NCBI RefSeq assembly: GCF_002008365.1
Contig: NZ_MRDL01000051.1
Coordinates: forward strand, 496,001-560,000
Source: Rhizobium leguminosarum bv. viciae USDA 2370
GTDB lineage: Bacteria; Pseudomonadota; Alphaproteobacteria; Rhizobiales; Rhizobiaceae
Reading direction: 5' to 3'
DNA length: 64,000 bases
Shown: positions 43,574 to 52,521 of the stretch, in pieces
How positions within the stretch are numbered: position 1 is the first letter of the stretch
Layout: each line of letters begins with the position of its first letter
Made by a program: the position numbers and the translations under genes
The notes under the pieces: generated by a model
The model's database searches: none
What the model was told of the DNA's origin: nothing
Seen by the model: the letters and a program-made list of their open reading frames with translations, nothing else

Positions 43574-44668
43574 ATGTCTCAGAATTCATTGCGGCTGGTA
43601 GAGGACAAATCGGTGGACAAAAGCAAGGCGCTTGAAGCGGCACTCTCACAGATAGAGCGGTCGTTCGGCAAGGGCTCGATCATGAAACTCGGCTCCAACG
43701 AGAATGTTGTCGAGATCGAGACGATCTCGACCGGCTCGCTTGGCCTCGATATTGCACTCGGCGTTGGTGGCCTGCCGAGGGGCCGCATCATCGAGATCTA
43801 CGGGCCGGAAAGCTCCGGTAAGACGACGCTTGCACTGCAGACGATTGCCGAAGCGCAGAAGAAGGGCGGCATCTGCGCCTTCGTCGATGCCGAACATGCG
43901 CTCGATCCCGTCTATGCCCGCAAGCTTGGCGTCGACCTGCAGAACCTTCTGATCTCGCAGCCCGATACCGGCGAGCAGGCGCTCGAAATCACCGATACGC
44001 TGGTGCGCTCCGGCGCCGTTGACGTTCTCGTCGTCGACTCGGTCGCCGCACTGACGCCGCGCGCCGAAATCGAAGGCGAAATGGGCGACAGCCTTCCCGG
44101 CCTGCAGGCACGACTGATGAGCCAGGCGCTGCGCAAGCTCACCGCTTCGATCTCCAAATCGAACACCATGGTTATCTTCATCAACCAGATCCGCATGAAG
44201 ATCGGCGTCATGTTCGGTTCGCCGGAAACGACGACGGGCGGCAATGCGCTGAAGTTCTATGCTTCCGTGCGCCTCGACATCCGCCGCATCGGGGCGGTCA
44301 AGGAGCGCGAAGAGGTGATCGGCAACCAGACCCGCGTCAAGGTCGTCAAGAACAAGATGGCGCCGCCCTTCAAGCAGGTCGAGTTCGATATCATGTATGG
44401 CGAGGGTGTCTCCAAGACCGGCGAACTGGTCGATCTCGGCGTCAAGGCCGGCATCGTCGAAAAGTCGGGTGCCTGGTTCTCCTATAACAGCCAGCGTCTC
44501 GGCCAGGGCCGTGAAAACGCCAAGACTTTCCTGCGCGACAATCCGGATCTCGCCCGCGAGATCGAACTGTCGCTGCGCCAGAATGCCGGCCTGATCGCCG
44601 ACCGTTTCCTGCAGAATGGCGGACCGGACCCGGATGACGGCGATGGCGATGCCACTGCGGAAATGTAA
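43574..44668 (+). CDS. recA: Recombinase RecA
   Basis: 364 residues. Walker A GPESSGKTT, LLISQPDTGEQALEI, VVDSVAAL, loop motifs and NALKFYASVRLDIRR are invariant RecA text. It forms filaments on single-stranded DNA, promotes strand exchange and stimulates LexA self-cleavage. ATG 43574 has AAAGGTGG upstream; the earlier in-frame ATG at 43490 is unlikely. The acidic C-terminus (DPDDGDGDATAEM) is typical. Has its own operator and intrinsic terminator. Confidence 0.98.
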   Translation: MSQNSLRLVEDKSVDKSKALEAALSQIERSFGKGSIMKLGSNENVVEIETISTGSLGLDIALGVGGLPRGRIIEIYGPESSGKTTLALQTIAEAQKKGGICAFVDAEHALDPVYARKLGVDLQNLLISQPDTGEQALEITDTLVRSGAVDVLVVDSVAALTPRAEIEGEMGDSLPGLQARLMSQALRKLTASISKSNTMVIFINQIRMKIGVMFGSPETTTGGNALKFYASVRLDIRRIGAVKEREEVIGNQTRVKVVKNKMAPPFKQVEFDIMYGEGVSKTGELVDLGVKAGIVEKSGAWFSYNSQRLGQGRENAKTFLRDNPDLAREIELSLRQNAGLIADRFLQNGGPDPDDGDGDATAEM

Positions 44669-44698
44669 TTTTCGCGCTTAAACTCATCGGACAGTTCC

Positions 44699-44738
44699 AA
44701 CCGGCCGCATTCCTGATGAGAATGCGGCCGGTTTTGTT
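44699..44738 (+). terminator. Intrinsic terminator after recA
   Basis: Perfect 14-bp arms AACCGGCCGCATTC / GAATGCGGCCGGTT with a 7-base loop, then TTGTTTG. About 30 bp after the stop. Confidence 0.92.
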
Positions 44739-44822
44739 TGTCTGCTGGACAGTGGCGGGGGCGAACGTTAAAAGCCGATGAATTTAAATTTACCTGCCTC
44801 CGGCAGCATTGAAGGGCATAGC

Positions 44823-47477
44823 ATGAGCGGTGTGAACGATATCCGGTCGACCTTCCTCGACTATTTCAAGAAGAACGGCCATGAGATCGTTCCGTCGAGC
44901 CCGCTCGTGCCGCGCAACGACCCGACGCTGATGTTCACCAATGCCGGCATGGTGCAATTCAAGAACGTCTTCACCGGCCTCGAAAAGCGTCCCTATTCGA
45001 CGGCGACGACTTCGCAGAAATGCGTGCGGGCCGGCGGCAAGCACAACGACCTCGACAATGTCGGCTATACTGCACGCCACCTGACCTTCTTCGAGATGCT
45101 CGGCAACTTCTCCTTCGGCGACTATTTCAAGGAGAATGCGATCGAGCTTGCCTGGAAGCTCGTCACCGAAGGCTTCGACCTTCCGAAAAACCGCCTGCTG
45201 GTGACCGTCTATTCCGAGGATGAAGAAGCTGCGACGCTGTGGAAGAAGATCGCCGGCTTTTCCGACGGCAAGATCATCCGCATCCCGACCTCTGACAATT
45301 TCTGGCAGATGGGCGATACCGGCCCCTGCGGCCCGTGCTCGGAAATCTTCATCGACCAGGGTGAGAATGTTTGGGGCGGCCCTCCGGGCTCACCGGAGGA
45401 AGATGGCGACCGGTTCCTTGAATTCTGGAACCTCGTCTTCATGCAGTTCGAGCAGACCGAACCCGGCGTTCGCAACCCGCTGCCCCGCCCGTCGATCGAT
45501 ACCGGCATGGGGCTGGAGCGCATGGCCTGCATTCTGCAGGGCGTTCAGAGCGTGTTCGACACCGATCTCTTCCGCACGCTGATCGGCACCATCGAGGACA
45601 CGATGGGCGTCAAGGCGGAAGGCAGCGCCAGCCACCGCGTCATCGCCGACCACCTGCGCTCCTCGGCCTTCCTGATCGCCGACGGCGTGCTTCCGTCGAA
45701 TGAGGGCCGCGGTTATGTGCTGCGCCGCATCATGCGCCGCGCCATGCGCCATGCACAGCTGCTCGGCGCCAAGGAACCGCTGGTCTACAAGCTGCTGCCG
45801 ACGCTGGTGCAGCAGATGGGCCGCGCCTATCCGGAACTGGTGCGCGCCGAAGCGCTGATCTCGGAAACGCTGAAGCTGGAGGAAAACCGCTTCCGCAAGA
45901 CGCTGGAACGCGGCCTGTCGCTTCTGTCGGACGCGACGACGGATCTTTCCAAGGGCGATATGCTGGATGGTGAGACCGCCTTCAAGCTCTACGACACCTA
46001 CGGCTTCCCGCTCGATCTGACACAGGATGCACTGCGTGCCCGTGAGATCGGCGTGGACATCTCCGGCTTCACCGATGCGATGCAGCGCCAGAAGGCCGAA
46101 GCCCGCTCGCACTGGGCCGGTTCCGGCGAGAAGGCGACGGAAACCGTCTGGTTCGAGCTTAGGGAAAAACACGGTGCGACCGAATTCCTGGGCTACGACA
46201 CCGAAACGGCCGAAGGCGTCGTGCAGGCGATCGTCAAAGAGGGCGCGGTTTCGACCGAGGCCAAGGCCGGCGACAAGGTGCAGATCGTCGTCAGCCAGAC
46301 GCCGTTCTACGGCGAATCCGGCGGCCAGATGGGCGATACCGGCGTGATCTCGTCCGACCACGCCAAGATCGAGATTTCAGATACGCAGAAGAGAGGCGAA
46401 GGCCTGTTCGTGCATCAGGGTATTGTCATCGACGGCGTGGTCAAGGACGGCGATGCGGTCGTGCTGACGGTCGATCATGCCCGCCGTTCGCGGCTGCGCG
46501 CCAACCACTCTGCGACCCACCTGTTGCACGAGGCTTTGCGCGAGGTGCTCGGCACCCATGTGGCGCAGAAGGGTTCGCTGGTCGCGCCCGAGCGCCTGCG
46601 TTTCGACGTCTCGCATCCGAAGCCGATGTCGGCCGAGGAGCTGAAGATCGTCGAGGATATGGCGAACGAGATCGTGCTGCAGAATTCGCCGGTTACCACG
46701 AGGCTGATGAGCGTCGACGATGCGATCGCTGAAGGCGCGATGGCGCTGTTCGGCGAGAAATACGGCGATGAAGTCCGCGTCGTGGCGATGGGCGAGGGCG
46801 TGCGTGGCGCCAAGGCCGGCAAGCCTTATTCGATCGAACTCTGCGGCGGCACGCATGTCGGGGCCACTGGCCAGATCGGGCTGATCCGCGTTCTCGGCGA
46901 AAGCGCCGTCGGCGCAGGCGTTCGCCGTATCGAGGCCGTCACCGGCGAATCGGCGCGCGAATATCTGGCCGAACAGGACGAGCGCGTGAAGACGCTTGCC
47001 GCCTCGCTGAAGGTGCAGCCGGGCGAAGTGCTGTCGCGTGTCGAAGCGCTGATGGACGAGCGCCGCAAGCTCGAAAAGGAATTGGCTGACGCCAAGCGCA
47101 AACTCGCCATGGGCGGCGGGCAGGGCGGCTCGGTCGATGCCGTGCGCGAAGTGGCCGGCGTCAAGTTCCTCGGCAAGGCGATTTCGGGCGTCGATCCCAA
47201 GGATTTGAAGGGGCTTGCCGATGATGGCAAGACCAGCATCGGTTCCGGCGTCGTTGCCCTGGTCGGCGTGTCCGACGACGGCAAGGCAAGTGCTGTCGTG
47301 GCGGTGACACCGGATCTCGTGCAGCGTTACAGCGCCGTCGACCTCGTCCGCATCGCATCTGCCGCCCTCGGCGGCAAGGGCGGCGGCGGCCGCCCCGACA
47401 TGGCGCAGGCCGGCGGCCCCGACGGATCGAAAGCCGATGAAGCGATCGAGGCGGTTGCCGTGGCACTTGCCGGCTGA
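44823..47477 (+). CDS. alaS: Alanyl-tRNA synthetase
   Basis: 884 residues. Class II catalytic core at the start (MFTNAGMVQFKNVFTG, RRIMRRAMRHAQLLG), the editing domain with the Zn-binding HSATHLLHEAL and CGGTHVGATG, and a C-terminal DHHA1 region. It charges tRNA-Ala and clears mischarged Ser and Gly. ATG 44823 is preceded by GAAGGG; the earlier in-frame ATG at 44778 is unlikely. Often next to recA in Rhizobiales, with its own promoter likely after the recA terminator. Ends in a strong terminator. Confidence 0.97.
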   Translation: MSGVNDIRSTFLDYFKKNGHEIVPSSPLVPRNDPTLMFTNAGMVQFKNVFTGLEKRPYSTATTSQKCVRAGGKHNDLDNVGYTARHLTFFEMLGNFSFGDYFKENAIELAWKLVTEGFDLPKNRLLVTVYSEDEEAATLWKKIAGFSDGKIIRIPTSDNFWQMGDTGPCGPCSEIFIDQGENVWGGPPGSPEEDGDRFLEFWNLVFMQFEQTEPGVRNPLPRPSIDTGMGLERMACILQGVQSVFDTDLFRTLIGTIEDTMGVKAEGSASHRVIADHLRSSAFLIADGVLPSNEGRGYVLRRIMRRAMRHAQLLGAKEPLVYKLLPTLVQQMGRAYPELVRAEALISETLKLEENRFRKTLERGLSLLSDATTDLSKGDMLDGETAFKLYDTYGFPLDLTQDALRAREIGVDISGFTDAMQRQKAEARSHWAGSGEKATETVWFELREKHGATEFLGYDTETAEGVVQAIVKEGAVSTEAKAGDKVQIVVSQTPFYGESGGQMGDTGVISSDHAKIEISDTQKRGEGLFVHQGIVIDGVVKDGDAVVLTVDHARRSRLRANHSATHLLHEALREVLGTHVAQKGSLVAPERLRFDVSHPKPMSAEELKIVEDMANEIVLQNSPVTTRLMSVDDAIAEGAMALFGEKYGDEVRVVAMGEGVRGAKAGKPYSIELCGGTHVGATGQIGLIRVLGESAVGAGVRRIEAVTGESAREYLAEQDERVKTLAASLKVQPGEVLSRVEALMDERRKLEKELADAKRKLAMGGGQGGSVDAVREVAGVKFLGKAISGVDPKDLKGLADDGKTSIGSGVVALVGVSDDGKASAVVAVTPDLVQRYSAVDLVRIASAALGGKGGGGRPDMAQAGGPDGSKADEAIEAVAVALAG

Positions 47478-47505
47478 ACTGCCGCCTGACATCAGTTTGA
47501 AATTC

Positions 47506-47548
47506 AAACCGGCTGCGAGATCATGGATTTCGCAGCCGGTTTTGTTTT
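47506..47548 (+). terminator. Intrinsic terminator after alaS
   Basis: Arms AAACCGGCTGCGA / TCGCAGCCGGTTT around an 11-base loop, followed by TGTTTTC. About 30 bp after the stop. Confidence 0.9.
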
Positions 47549-47571
47549 CAACGACGGTGGTCCCTCGATGT

Positions 47572-48204
47572 TCAGTTGCGCGGCTGCAACGCAAGGCGAC
47601 AGGCGAGCCCGGTGAAGACCGTTGCCAGGATATATTGCGGCAACCTCGGGAAACGGCTCGCCGATTGAAGTCTCGAACGGATCGTGCTTCCGAGGAAAAT
47701 CACGGCGCCATTCACGACGAGGCCGATCCCGTTCAGGACGCTTGCAAGTATCAGCATCTGCATCGTCAGCGATCCGGCTGACGCATTCACGAATTGCGGA
47801 AAGAGCGCCATGACGAAGAGCGCCATCTTCGGATTGAGCAGATTGGTGGCAAGGCCCGCAAAGAAGATGCGCCGGCCCGACAGCCGCTTCAGCGTCGATG
47901 CCGGCTGAAAGGCGGCGCCTTCCGAGCGGACCGTCTTGTAGGCGAGATAGAGAAGATAGCAACAGCCTGCCCAGCGCACTGTTTCATAGGCGGCCGGCAC
48001 GGTCATGAAGAGCTGTGACAGCCCGAATGCCGCGGCAAGGGCGTGGCAATAGGTGCCGAGCGCGATGCCGGCATAGGTCAGGAAACCGGCAGCGCGTCCC
48101 TGGCCGATACTGCGGGAGGCGATCAGCAGCATGTCGGGGCCGGGCGTGGCTGTCAGCACCAGCGCTGCGGCGGCAAAGAGCATTAATGTTGAAAAATCCG
48201 GCAT
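47572..48204 (-). CDS. LysE family amino acid exporter
   Basis: 210 residues with about six membrane segments. The signature TATPGPDMLLIASRSIGQG lies near residue 18, and GCCYLLYLAYKTVRSEGAAF and NLLNPKMALFVMALFPQFV are diagnostic of the LysE/RhtB family. It exports amino acids or derivatives; no ligand is given by the sequence. Divergent from an AraC/GyrI regulator, which may control it. Confidence 0.92.
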   Translation of the reverse strand: MPDFSTLMLFAAAALVLTATPGPDMLLIASRSIGQGRAAGFLTYAGIALGTYCHALAAAFGLSQLFMTVPAAYETVRWAGCCYLLYLAYKTVRSEGAAFQPASTLKRLSGRRIFFAGLATNLLNPKMALFVMALFPQFVNASAGSLTMQMLILASVLNGIGLVVNGAVIFLGSTIRSRLQSASRFPRLPQYILATVFTGLACRLALQPRN

Positions 48205-48332
48205 CTATCATTCCTTTTGGGTTCGAGCCGGAATTCCGGTCTACGCAGGATTCGCCGAAGGTTCAAGTCCGCAGGATTTGTCAAATCGGGTTATGGTTCT
48301 CTCGAGCCGATCGATTTGCACGAGGTTTTGAC

Positions 48333-49184
48333 ATGAATGGCGAAACGGCATGGGCACTTTATGAAAACCGTCTGAGACGGGTTTCGGCCTATATTCACGA
48401 CCACTTGGACGAGGAGCTGGATATGGAGCGCCTTGCCGAGATCGCCTGCATGTCGAGCTATCACTGGCACAGGATCTACCGGGCGATTTACGGCGAGACG
48501 CTGGCGGCCACCGTTAAGCGGCTCAGGCTGCATCACGCGGCGGGCGAGATCGTCCGCACGGAACTTGCCGTCAGTGAAATTGCAAAGCGATCCGGCTATC
48601 CCAATCTCCAATCCTTCAATCGTATTTTCAAGTCGGTCTACGGCATGCCGCCGGCCCGCTACCGGAAAGAGGGAAGCCACACAGCCTATGAGCCCTCACC
48701 TAACGGAAAGACCAAAGTCATGTTAGACGTTACCATACGCGAGATCGCGCCGATCGAGCTGATCGGCGTTGGCCATACCGGCTCCTACATGCAGATCGAC
48801 AAGGCCTTCGAGATGCTGTTCGGCACGCTTTACGCCCGCGGCCTCGCCAAGCCCGACATGCGGATGATTGGCGTCTATCTCGACGATCCCGATCTTGTGC
48901 CGGAGGAAAAGCTGCGCTCGATCGCCTGCGTCACCGGCGCTTCCGACGTGCCGGCCGATGCGCCGTTCGAGCGGCGCGTGATCGACGGTGGCGATTATGC
49001 GGTGCTACGCCATAAGGGTCCCTATGCCAATATGCCCAAGTCCTATCAGTGGCTGTTTGCCGAATGGCTGCCGAAATCCGGCCGGCAGTTGAAGGACAGG
49101 GTCATGTTCGAGGAGTATCTCAACAATCCCCGCGACGTGCCGCCGAACGAGCTTCTGACGGATATTCACATGCCGCTCGTCTAA
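48333..49184 (+). CDS. AraC family regulator with GyrI-like domain
   Basis: 283 residues. An N-terminal AraC-type double HTH (about 12-115, ending GMPPARYRKE) is fused to a C-terminal GyrI-like/effector-binding domain (about 130-283), a common arrangement of multidrug-responsive regulators of the Rob/BmrR type. It should bind DNA at its own promoter region and sense a small hydrophobic ligand. ATG 48333 has AGG upstream; the frame runs back to 48015. Divergent LysE exporter suggests a regulator-transporter pair. Confidence 0.9.
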   Translation: MNGETAWALYENRLRRVSAYIHDHLDEELDMERLAEIACMSSYHWHRIYRAIYGETLAATVKRLRLHHAAGEIVRTELAVSEIAKRSGYPNLQSFNRIFKSVYGMPPARYRKEGSHTAYEPSPNGKTKVMLDVTIREIAPIELIGVGHTGSYMQIDKAFEMLFGTLYARGLAKPDMRMIGVYLDDPDLVPEEKLRSIACVTGASDVPADAPFERRVIDGGDYAVLRHKGPYANMPKSYQWLFAEWLPKSGRQLKDRVMFEEYLNNPRDVPPNELLTDIHMPLV

Positions 49185-49238
49185 GGCCGTGGGGGACCCG
49201 GCGGATCAGCCGCGCCCCCAAGATGCTCAAGACCACGC

Positions 49239-49865
49239 TCAGGCGGCCTGCATGGTCTTGATGGCTTCGTCATCAAGGGCGTTGGCCCGCTTGTAGGCCT
49301 CACGCTCGCTGATGCGGCCGACATAGTCGAGGAAGGCCTGGCGTCTTTCGATGCCGCCGAATCCGAGGCCCCAGCCGATATGGGAGCCGACATATACGTC
49401 GGCGGCGGTGAAGCGCTCGCCGGCGACATAGGTCGAAGCGGAGACGGCTTTCTCGAGTGTGTTCATGACGTCGCCGAAACCGCCGCAGCCGGCCATGCGC
49501 AGGCGTTCCTTCGGAATTTCGAAGCCGAGAGCCTTCATCGTCACCGCCGATTCGAGAGGACCGGCGGCAAAGAACATCCAGCGATAATAGCGGGCGCGCT
49601 CGTCCGGCCTCGGCGCCAGCGCCTTCTCAGGAAAGGTTTCGGCGAGATAGGCGCAGATCGCCGCGCATTCGGTGACGATGGTATCGCCGTGGCGGATCGC
49701 CGGCACCTTGCCCATCGGATTGACTGCGAGATATTCGGGCGCCTTCATGGTTTCGCCGAAGGTCAGGTATTCGGTGCGGTAGGGTTGGCCGATCTCCTCC
49801 AGCATCCAGCGCGCGATGCGGCCGCGCGACATGGGGTTCGTATAGAATACCAGTTCTTCAGTCAT
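49239..49865 (-). CDS. Glutathione S-transferase
   Basis: 208 residues. N-terminal thioredoxin-like GST domain (about 1-75; FYTNPMSRGRIARWMLEEIG with Ser/Arg near the glutathione site, GKVPAIRHGDTIVTECAAI with the cis-Pro) and an all-helical C-terminal domain (FTAADVYVGSHIGWG). Detoxification or other conjugation; the substrate is not readable. Stand-alone gene. Confidence 0.9.
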   Translation of the reverse strand: MTEELVFYTNPMSRGRIARWMLEEIGQPYRTEYLTFGETMKAPEYLAVNPMGKVPAIRHGDTIVTECAAICAYLAETFPEKALAPRPDERARYYRWMFFAAGPLESAVTMKALGFEIPKERLRMAGCGGFGDVMNTLEKAVSASTYVAGERFTAADVYVGSHIGWGLGFGGIERRQAFLDYVGRISEREAYKRANALDDEAIKTMQAA

Positions 49866-49953
49866 GACATCCTCCTCGTGTTCCCGTTATTCTACGGCCT
49901 TGCCGTTCCCCGGAATCAATAGTGCGGCAGGGCCTTTGTGCAACCCCAGACCG

Positions 49954-50400
49954 TTAGAGCGCCTTGCGGTACTGGATGAAACCCGAGCGCTCGGCGATCC
50001 GGTCGTAGAGCCGCCGCGCCGTTGCATTCGTTTCGTGCGTCATCCAATAGAGCCTGCCTGCGCCGTTTGCGCGGGCGAGGTCGGCGACGGCCTCGATCAA
50101 AGCGGCACCGGTGCCGAGCCCGCGCTGACTGTTGTCAACATAGAGATCCTGCAGATAGCAGGTCCATTGCGGCAGCCAGCAGGAACGGTGAAAGATGGCA
50201 TGGACGATACCGACGAGACGGCCATCGTCGTCAAAGGCACCGAGCGCGTGCATCGGTTCTTCAGGATCGTGGAAGCGAGTCCAGGTGAGGTCCGTGGTTT
50301 CAGGCGGGATGACCACTTCGTAGAAGCGCTGATAGGCCTCCCACAGGGGCTCCCAAGCGGCGCGGTCCGAGGCTTCAAGCGGCCGCAGGATGACCGTCAT
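49954..50400 (-). CDS. GNAT family N-acetyltransferase
   Basis: 148 residues, with the acetyl-CoA motif QRGLGTGAALIEAVADLA (Q-x-x-G-x-G/A). The opening MTVILRPLEASDRAAWEPLW and the end with YDRIAERSGFIQYRKAL resemble amino-acid or aminoglycoside acetyltransferases of the small GNAT group. Substrate unknown. It precedes the icd terminator. Confidence 0.9.
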   Translation of the reverse strand: MTVILRPLEASDRAAWEPLWEAYQRFYEVVIPPETTDLTWTRFHDPEEPMHALGAFDDDGRLVGIVHAIFHRSCWLPQWTCYLQDLYVDNSQRGLGTGAALIEAVADLARANGAGRLYWMTHETNATARRLYDRIAERSGFIQYRKAL

Positions 50401-50420
50401 CGGTTCATTCTCCTAAAATG

Positions 50421-50444
50421 AAAACGGCGGGGAAATCCCCGCCG
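50421..50444 (-). terminator. Intrinsic terminator after icd
   Basis: Arms CGGCGGGGA (50425-50433) and TCCCCGCCG (50436-50444), followed by TTTTCATTTT on the minus strand, about 30 bp after the icd stop. Confidence 0.88.
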
Positions 50445-50471
50445 CTTCGATGTTATCTTGGAAAGGCCGGC

Positions 50472-51683
50472 TTACGCCATGGCCTTCTGCAGGTTCTGGT
50501 CGATCTTGTCGAGGAAGGCGGTGGTCGAGAGCCACGGCTGGTCGGGGCCGATCAGCAGCGCCAGGTCCTTGGTCATGAAACCGGATTCGACAGTGTCGAC
50601 GCAGACTTTTTCGAGCGTCGAGGCGAAGCGGGCGAGCTCGGCATTGTCGTCGAGCTTGGCGCGGTGCGCCAGGCCGCGGGTCCAGGCGAAGATCGAGGCG
50701 ATCGAGTTCGTCGAGGTTTCCTGGCCCTTCTGATGCTGGCGGTAGTGACGGGTGACCGTGCCGTGAGCGGCTTCGGCTTCGACCGTCTTGCCGTCGGGCG
50801 TCAGCAGAACCGAGGTCATCAGGCCGAGCGAGCCGAAGCCTTGGGCGACCGTGTCGGACTGGACGTCGCCGTCGTAGTTCTTGCAGGCCCAGACGTACCC
50901 GCCGGACCACTTGAGCGCCGAAGCAACCATGTCGTCGATCAGGCGGTGTTCGTAGGTGATGCCGGCTTCCTTGAACTGATCCTTGAATTCGGTCTCGTAG
51001 ACTTCCTCGAAGATGTCCTTGAAGCGGCCGTCATAGGCCTTGAGGATGGTGTTCTTGGTCGACAGATAGACCGGCCACTTGCGCATCAGGCCGTACATCA
51101 TCGAGGCGCGGGCGAATTCGCGGATCGATTCGTCGAGGTTGTACATGGCCATGGCGACGCCGGCGCCCGGTGCGTTGAAGACTTCCTTCTCGATGACGGT
51201 GCCGTCCTCGCCGACGAACTTGATCGTCAGCTTGCCCTTGCCGGGGAACTTGAAATCGGTGGCGCGGTACTGGTCGCCGAAGGCGTGGCGGCCGACGACG
51301 ATCGGCTTGGTCCAGCCGGGAACCAGGCGCGGCACGTTCTTGCAGATGATCGGCTCGCGAAAGATGACGCCGCCGAGAATGTTGCGGATCGTGCCGTTCG
51401 GGCTCTTCCACATTTCCTTGAGGTTGAATTCCTTGACGCGGGCTTCATCCGGCGTGATCGTCGCGCACTTGATGCCGACGCCATACTTCTTGATGGCGTT
51501 GGCGGCATCGACGGTGACCTGGTCGTTGGTGGCGTCGCGGTTTTCGACGGAGAGGTCGAAATAGTCGATGTCGAGGTCGAGATACGGATGGATCAGCTTA
51601 TCCTTGATGAGCTGCCAGATGATGCGCGTCATTTCATCGCCGTCGAGATCGGCGACGGGATTGGCGACCTTGATCTTGTTCAT
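50472..51683 (-). CDS. icd: NADP-dependent isocitrate dehydrogenase
   Basis: 403 residues, oxidative decarboxylation of isocitrate to 2-oxoglutarate in the TCA cycle. LDGDEMTRIIWQLIKDKLI, the isocitrate Ser in KSPNGTIRNILGG, STKNTILKAYDGRFKDIFEE and the NADP determinants (AHGTVTRHYR) place it in the eukaryotic-type homodimeric group rather than the E. coli Icd group. Stand-alone gene with its own terminator. Confidence 0.97.
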   Translation of the reverse strand: MNKIKVANPVADLDGDEMTRIIWQLIKDKLIHPYLDLDIDYFDLSVENRDATNDQVTVDAANAIKKYGVGIKCATITPDEARVKEFNLKEMWKSPNGTIRNILGGVIFREPIICKNVPRLVPGWTKPIVVGRHAFGDQYRATDFKFPGKGKLTIKFVGEDGTVIEKEVFNAPGAGVAMAMYNLDESIREFARASMMYGLMRKWPVYLSTKNTILKAYDGRFKDIFEEVYETEFKDQFKEAGITYEHRLIDDMVASALKWSGGYVWACKNYDGDVQSDTVAQGFGSLGLMTSVLLTPDGKTVEAEAAHGTVTRHYRQHQKGQETSTNSIASIFAWTRGLAHRAKLDDNAELARFASTLEKVCVDTVESGFMTKDLALLIGPDQPWLSTTAFLDKIDQNLQKAMA

Positions 51684-51869
51684 GTATCTGCCTCGTTCGA
51701 GCTTGAATGGGGACGGGGTCCCGGGTGGGTGATATGATCCGGAGCGCTATAGCATTGTGAACCGGGAACGCAAAGCTGCAAGGGGTTCGACAATGCGTTT
51801 TTGCCGCCATTGCCACGCGCTGAAATTTAGCTAGTGTCCGCCGCGATCTGCCGCTCCGGACATTCGACC

Positions 51870-52418
51870 ATGAAGACAATCGCCGTTGTTATCGCAAGCC
51901 TTATCGCCTTTTCAGGCATCAGTCACGCTGCCGGCGGCATCGGTGATGCCGCCGACATTACCGCTCCTGTGAAGGAGATCATGGAGGCGACAAGGAGCAA
52001 CTGGGCCGACAACAACAGCGACTGGACCGACATCTTCGATGCGAGCCGGCTCGAGCATCTCTACAGCCGCGATTTCGTCGCGAGATACCAGGCGGCGGCG
52101 CAGTTTCCCGCCATCGATGACGACGGCATATCGCCCTTCGACTACGACGTCATCGTCAACGGCCAGGATGCGTGCCCGCTGGAGGATCTGACGATGGCGG
52201 CAGCGCCAGTGATCGACGGCGTGGCCGAGGTGACGGTGCGCTTCAGGAAATCCGCCTGCTCGGATGCGCCCGATGCCAAGGACTATACGACCGTTCGTTT
52301 CGAAGTGGTCGAGGAAGGTGGTAAGCCCGTCATCGACGATATCGTCACAGAGAATATCGAAACGCAGGCGCGCGATTCCCTGAAGACGACCATGGCGCTG
52401 ATTGCCAAGGGCCAATAG
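51870..52418 (+). CDS. Secreted protein of unknown function
   Basis: 182 residues with a signal peptide (MKTIAVVIASLIAFSGISHA). The mature part has YSRDFVARYQAAAQFPAIDD and INGQDACPLEDL-like text with two Cys, resembling DUF3828-type periplasmic proteins; the family match is tentative. ATG 51870 is chosen as it starts the signal peptide. Divergent from icd. Confidence 0.7.
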   Translation: MKTIAVVIASLIAFSGISHAAGGIGDAADITAPVKEIMEATRSNWADNNSDWTDIFDASRLEHLYSRDFVARYQAAAQFPAIDDDGISPFDYDVIVNGQDACPLEDLTMAAAPVIDGVAEVTVRFRKSACSDAPDAKDYTTVRFEVVEEGGKPVIDDIVTENIETQARDSLKTTMALIAKGQ

Positions 52419-52521
52419 GCGCGCGACATTCGAGAGCATCGAGATTCGATCTCGGGCAGTTTGATTTCCGCTGTTGCGGCGGTATCTGTTGATCCCTGGG
52501 CGGCATGAGGGGCTCTCGCAT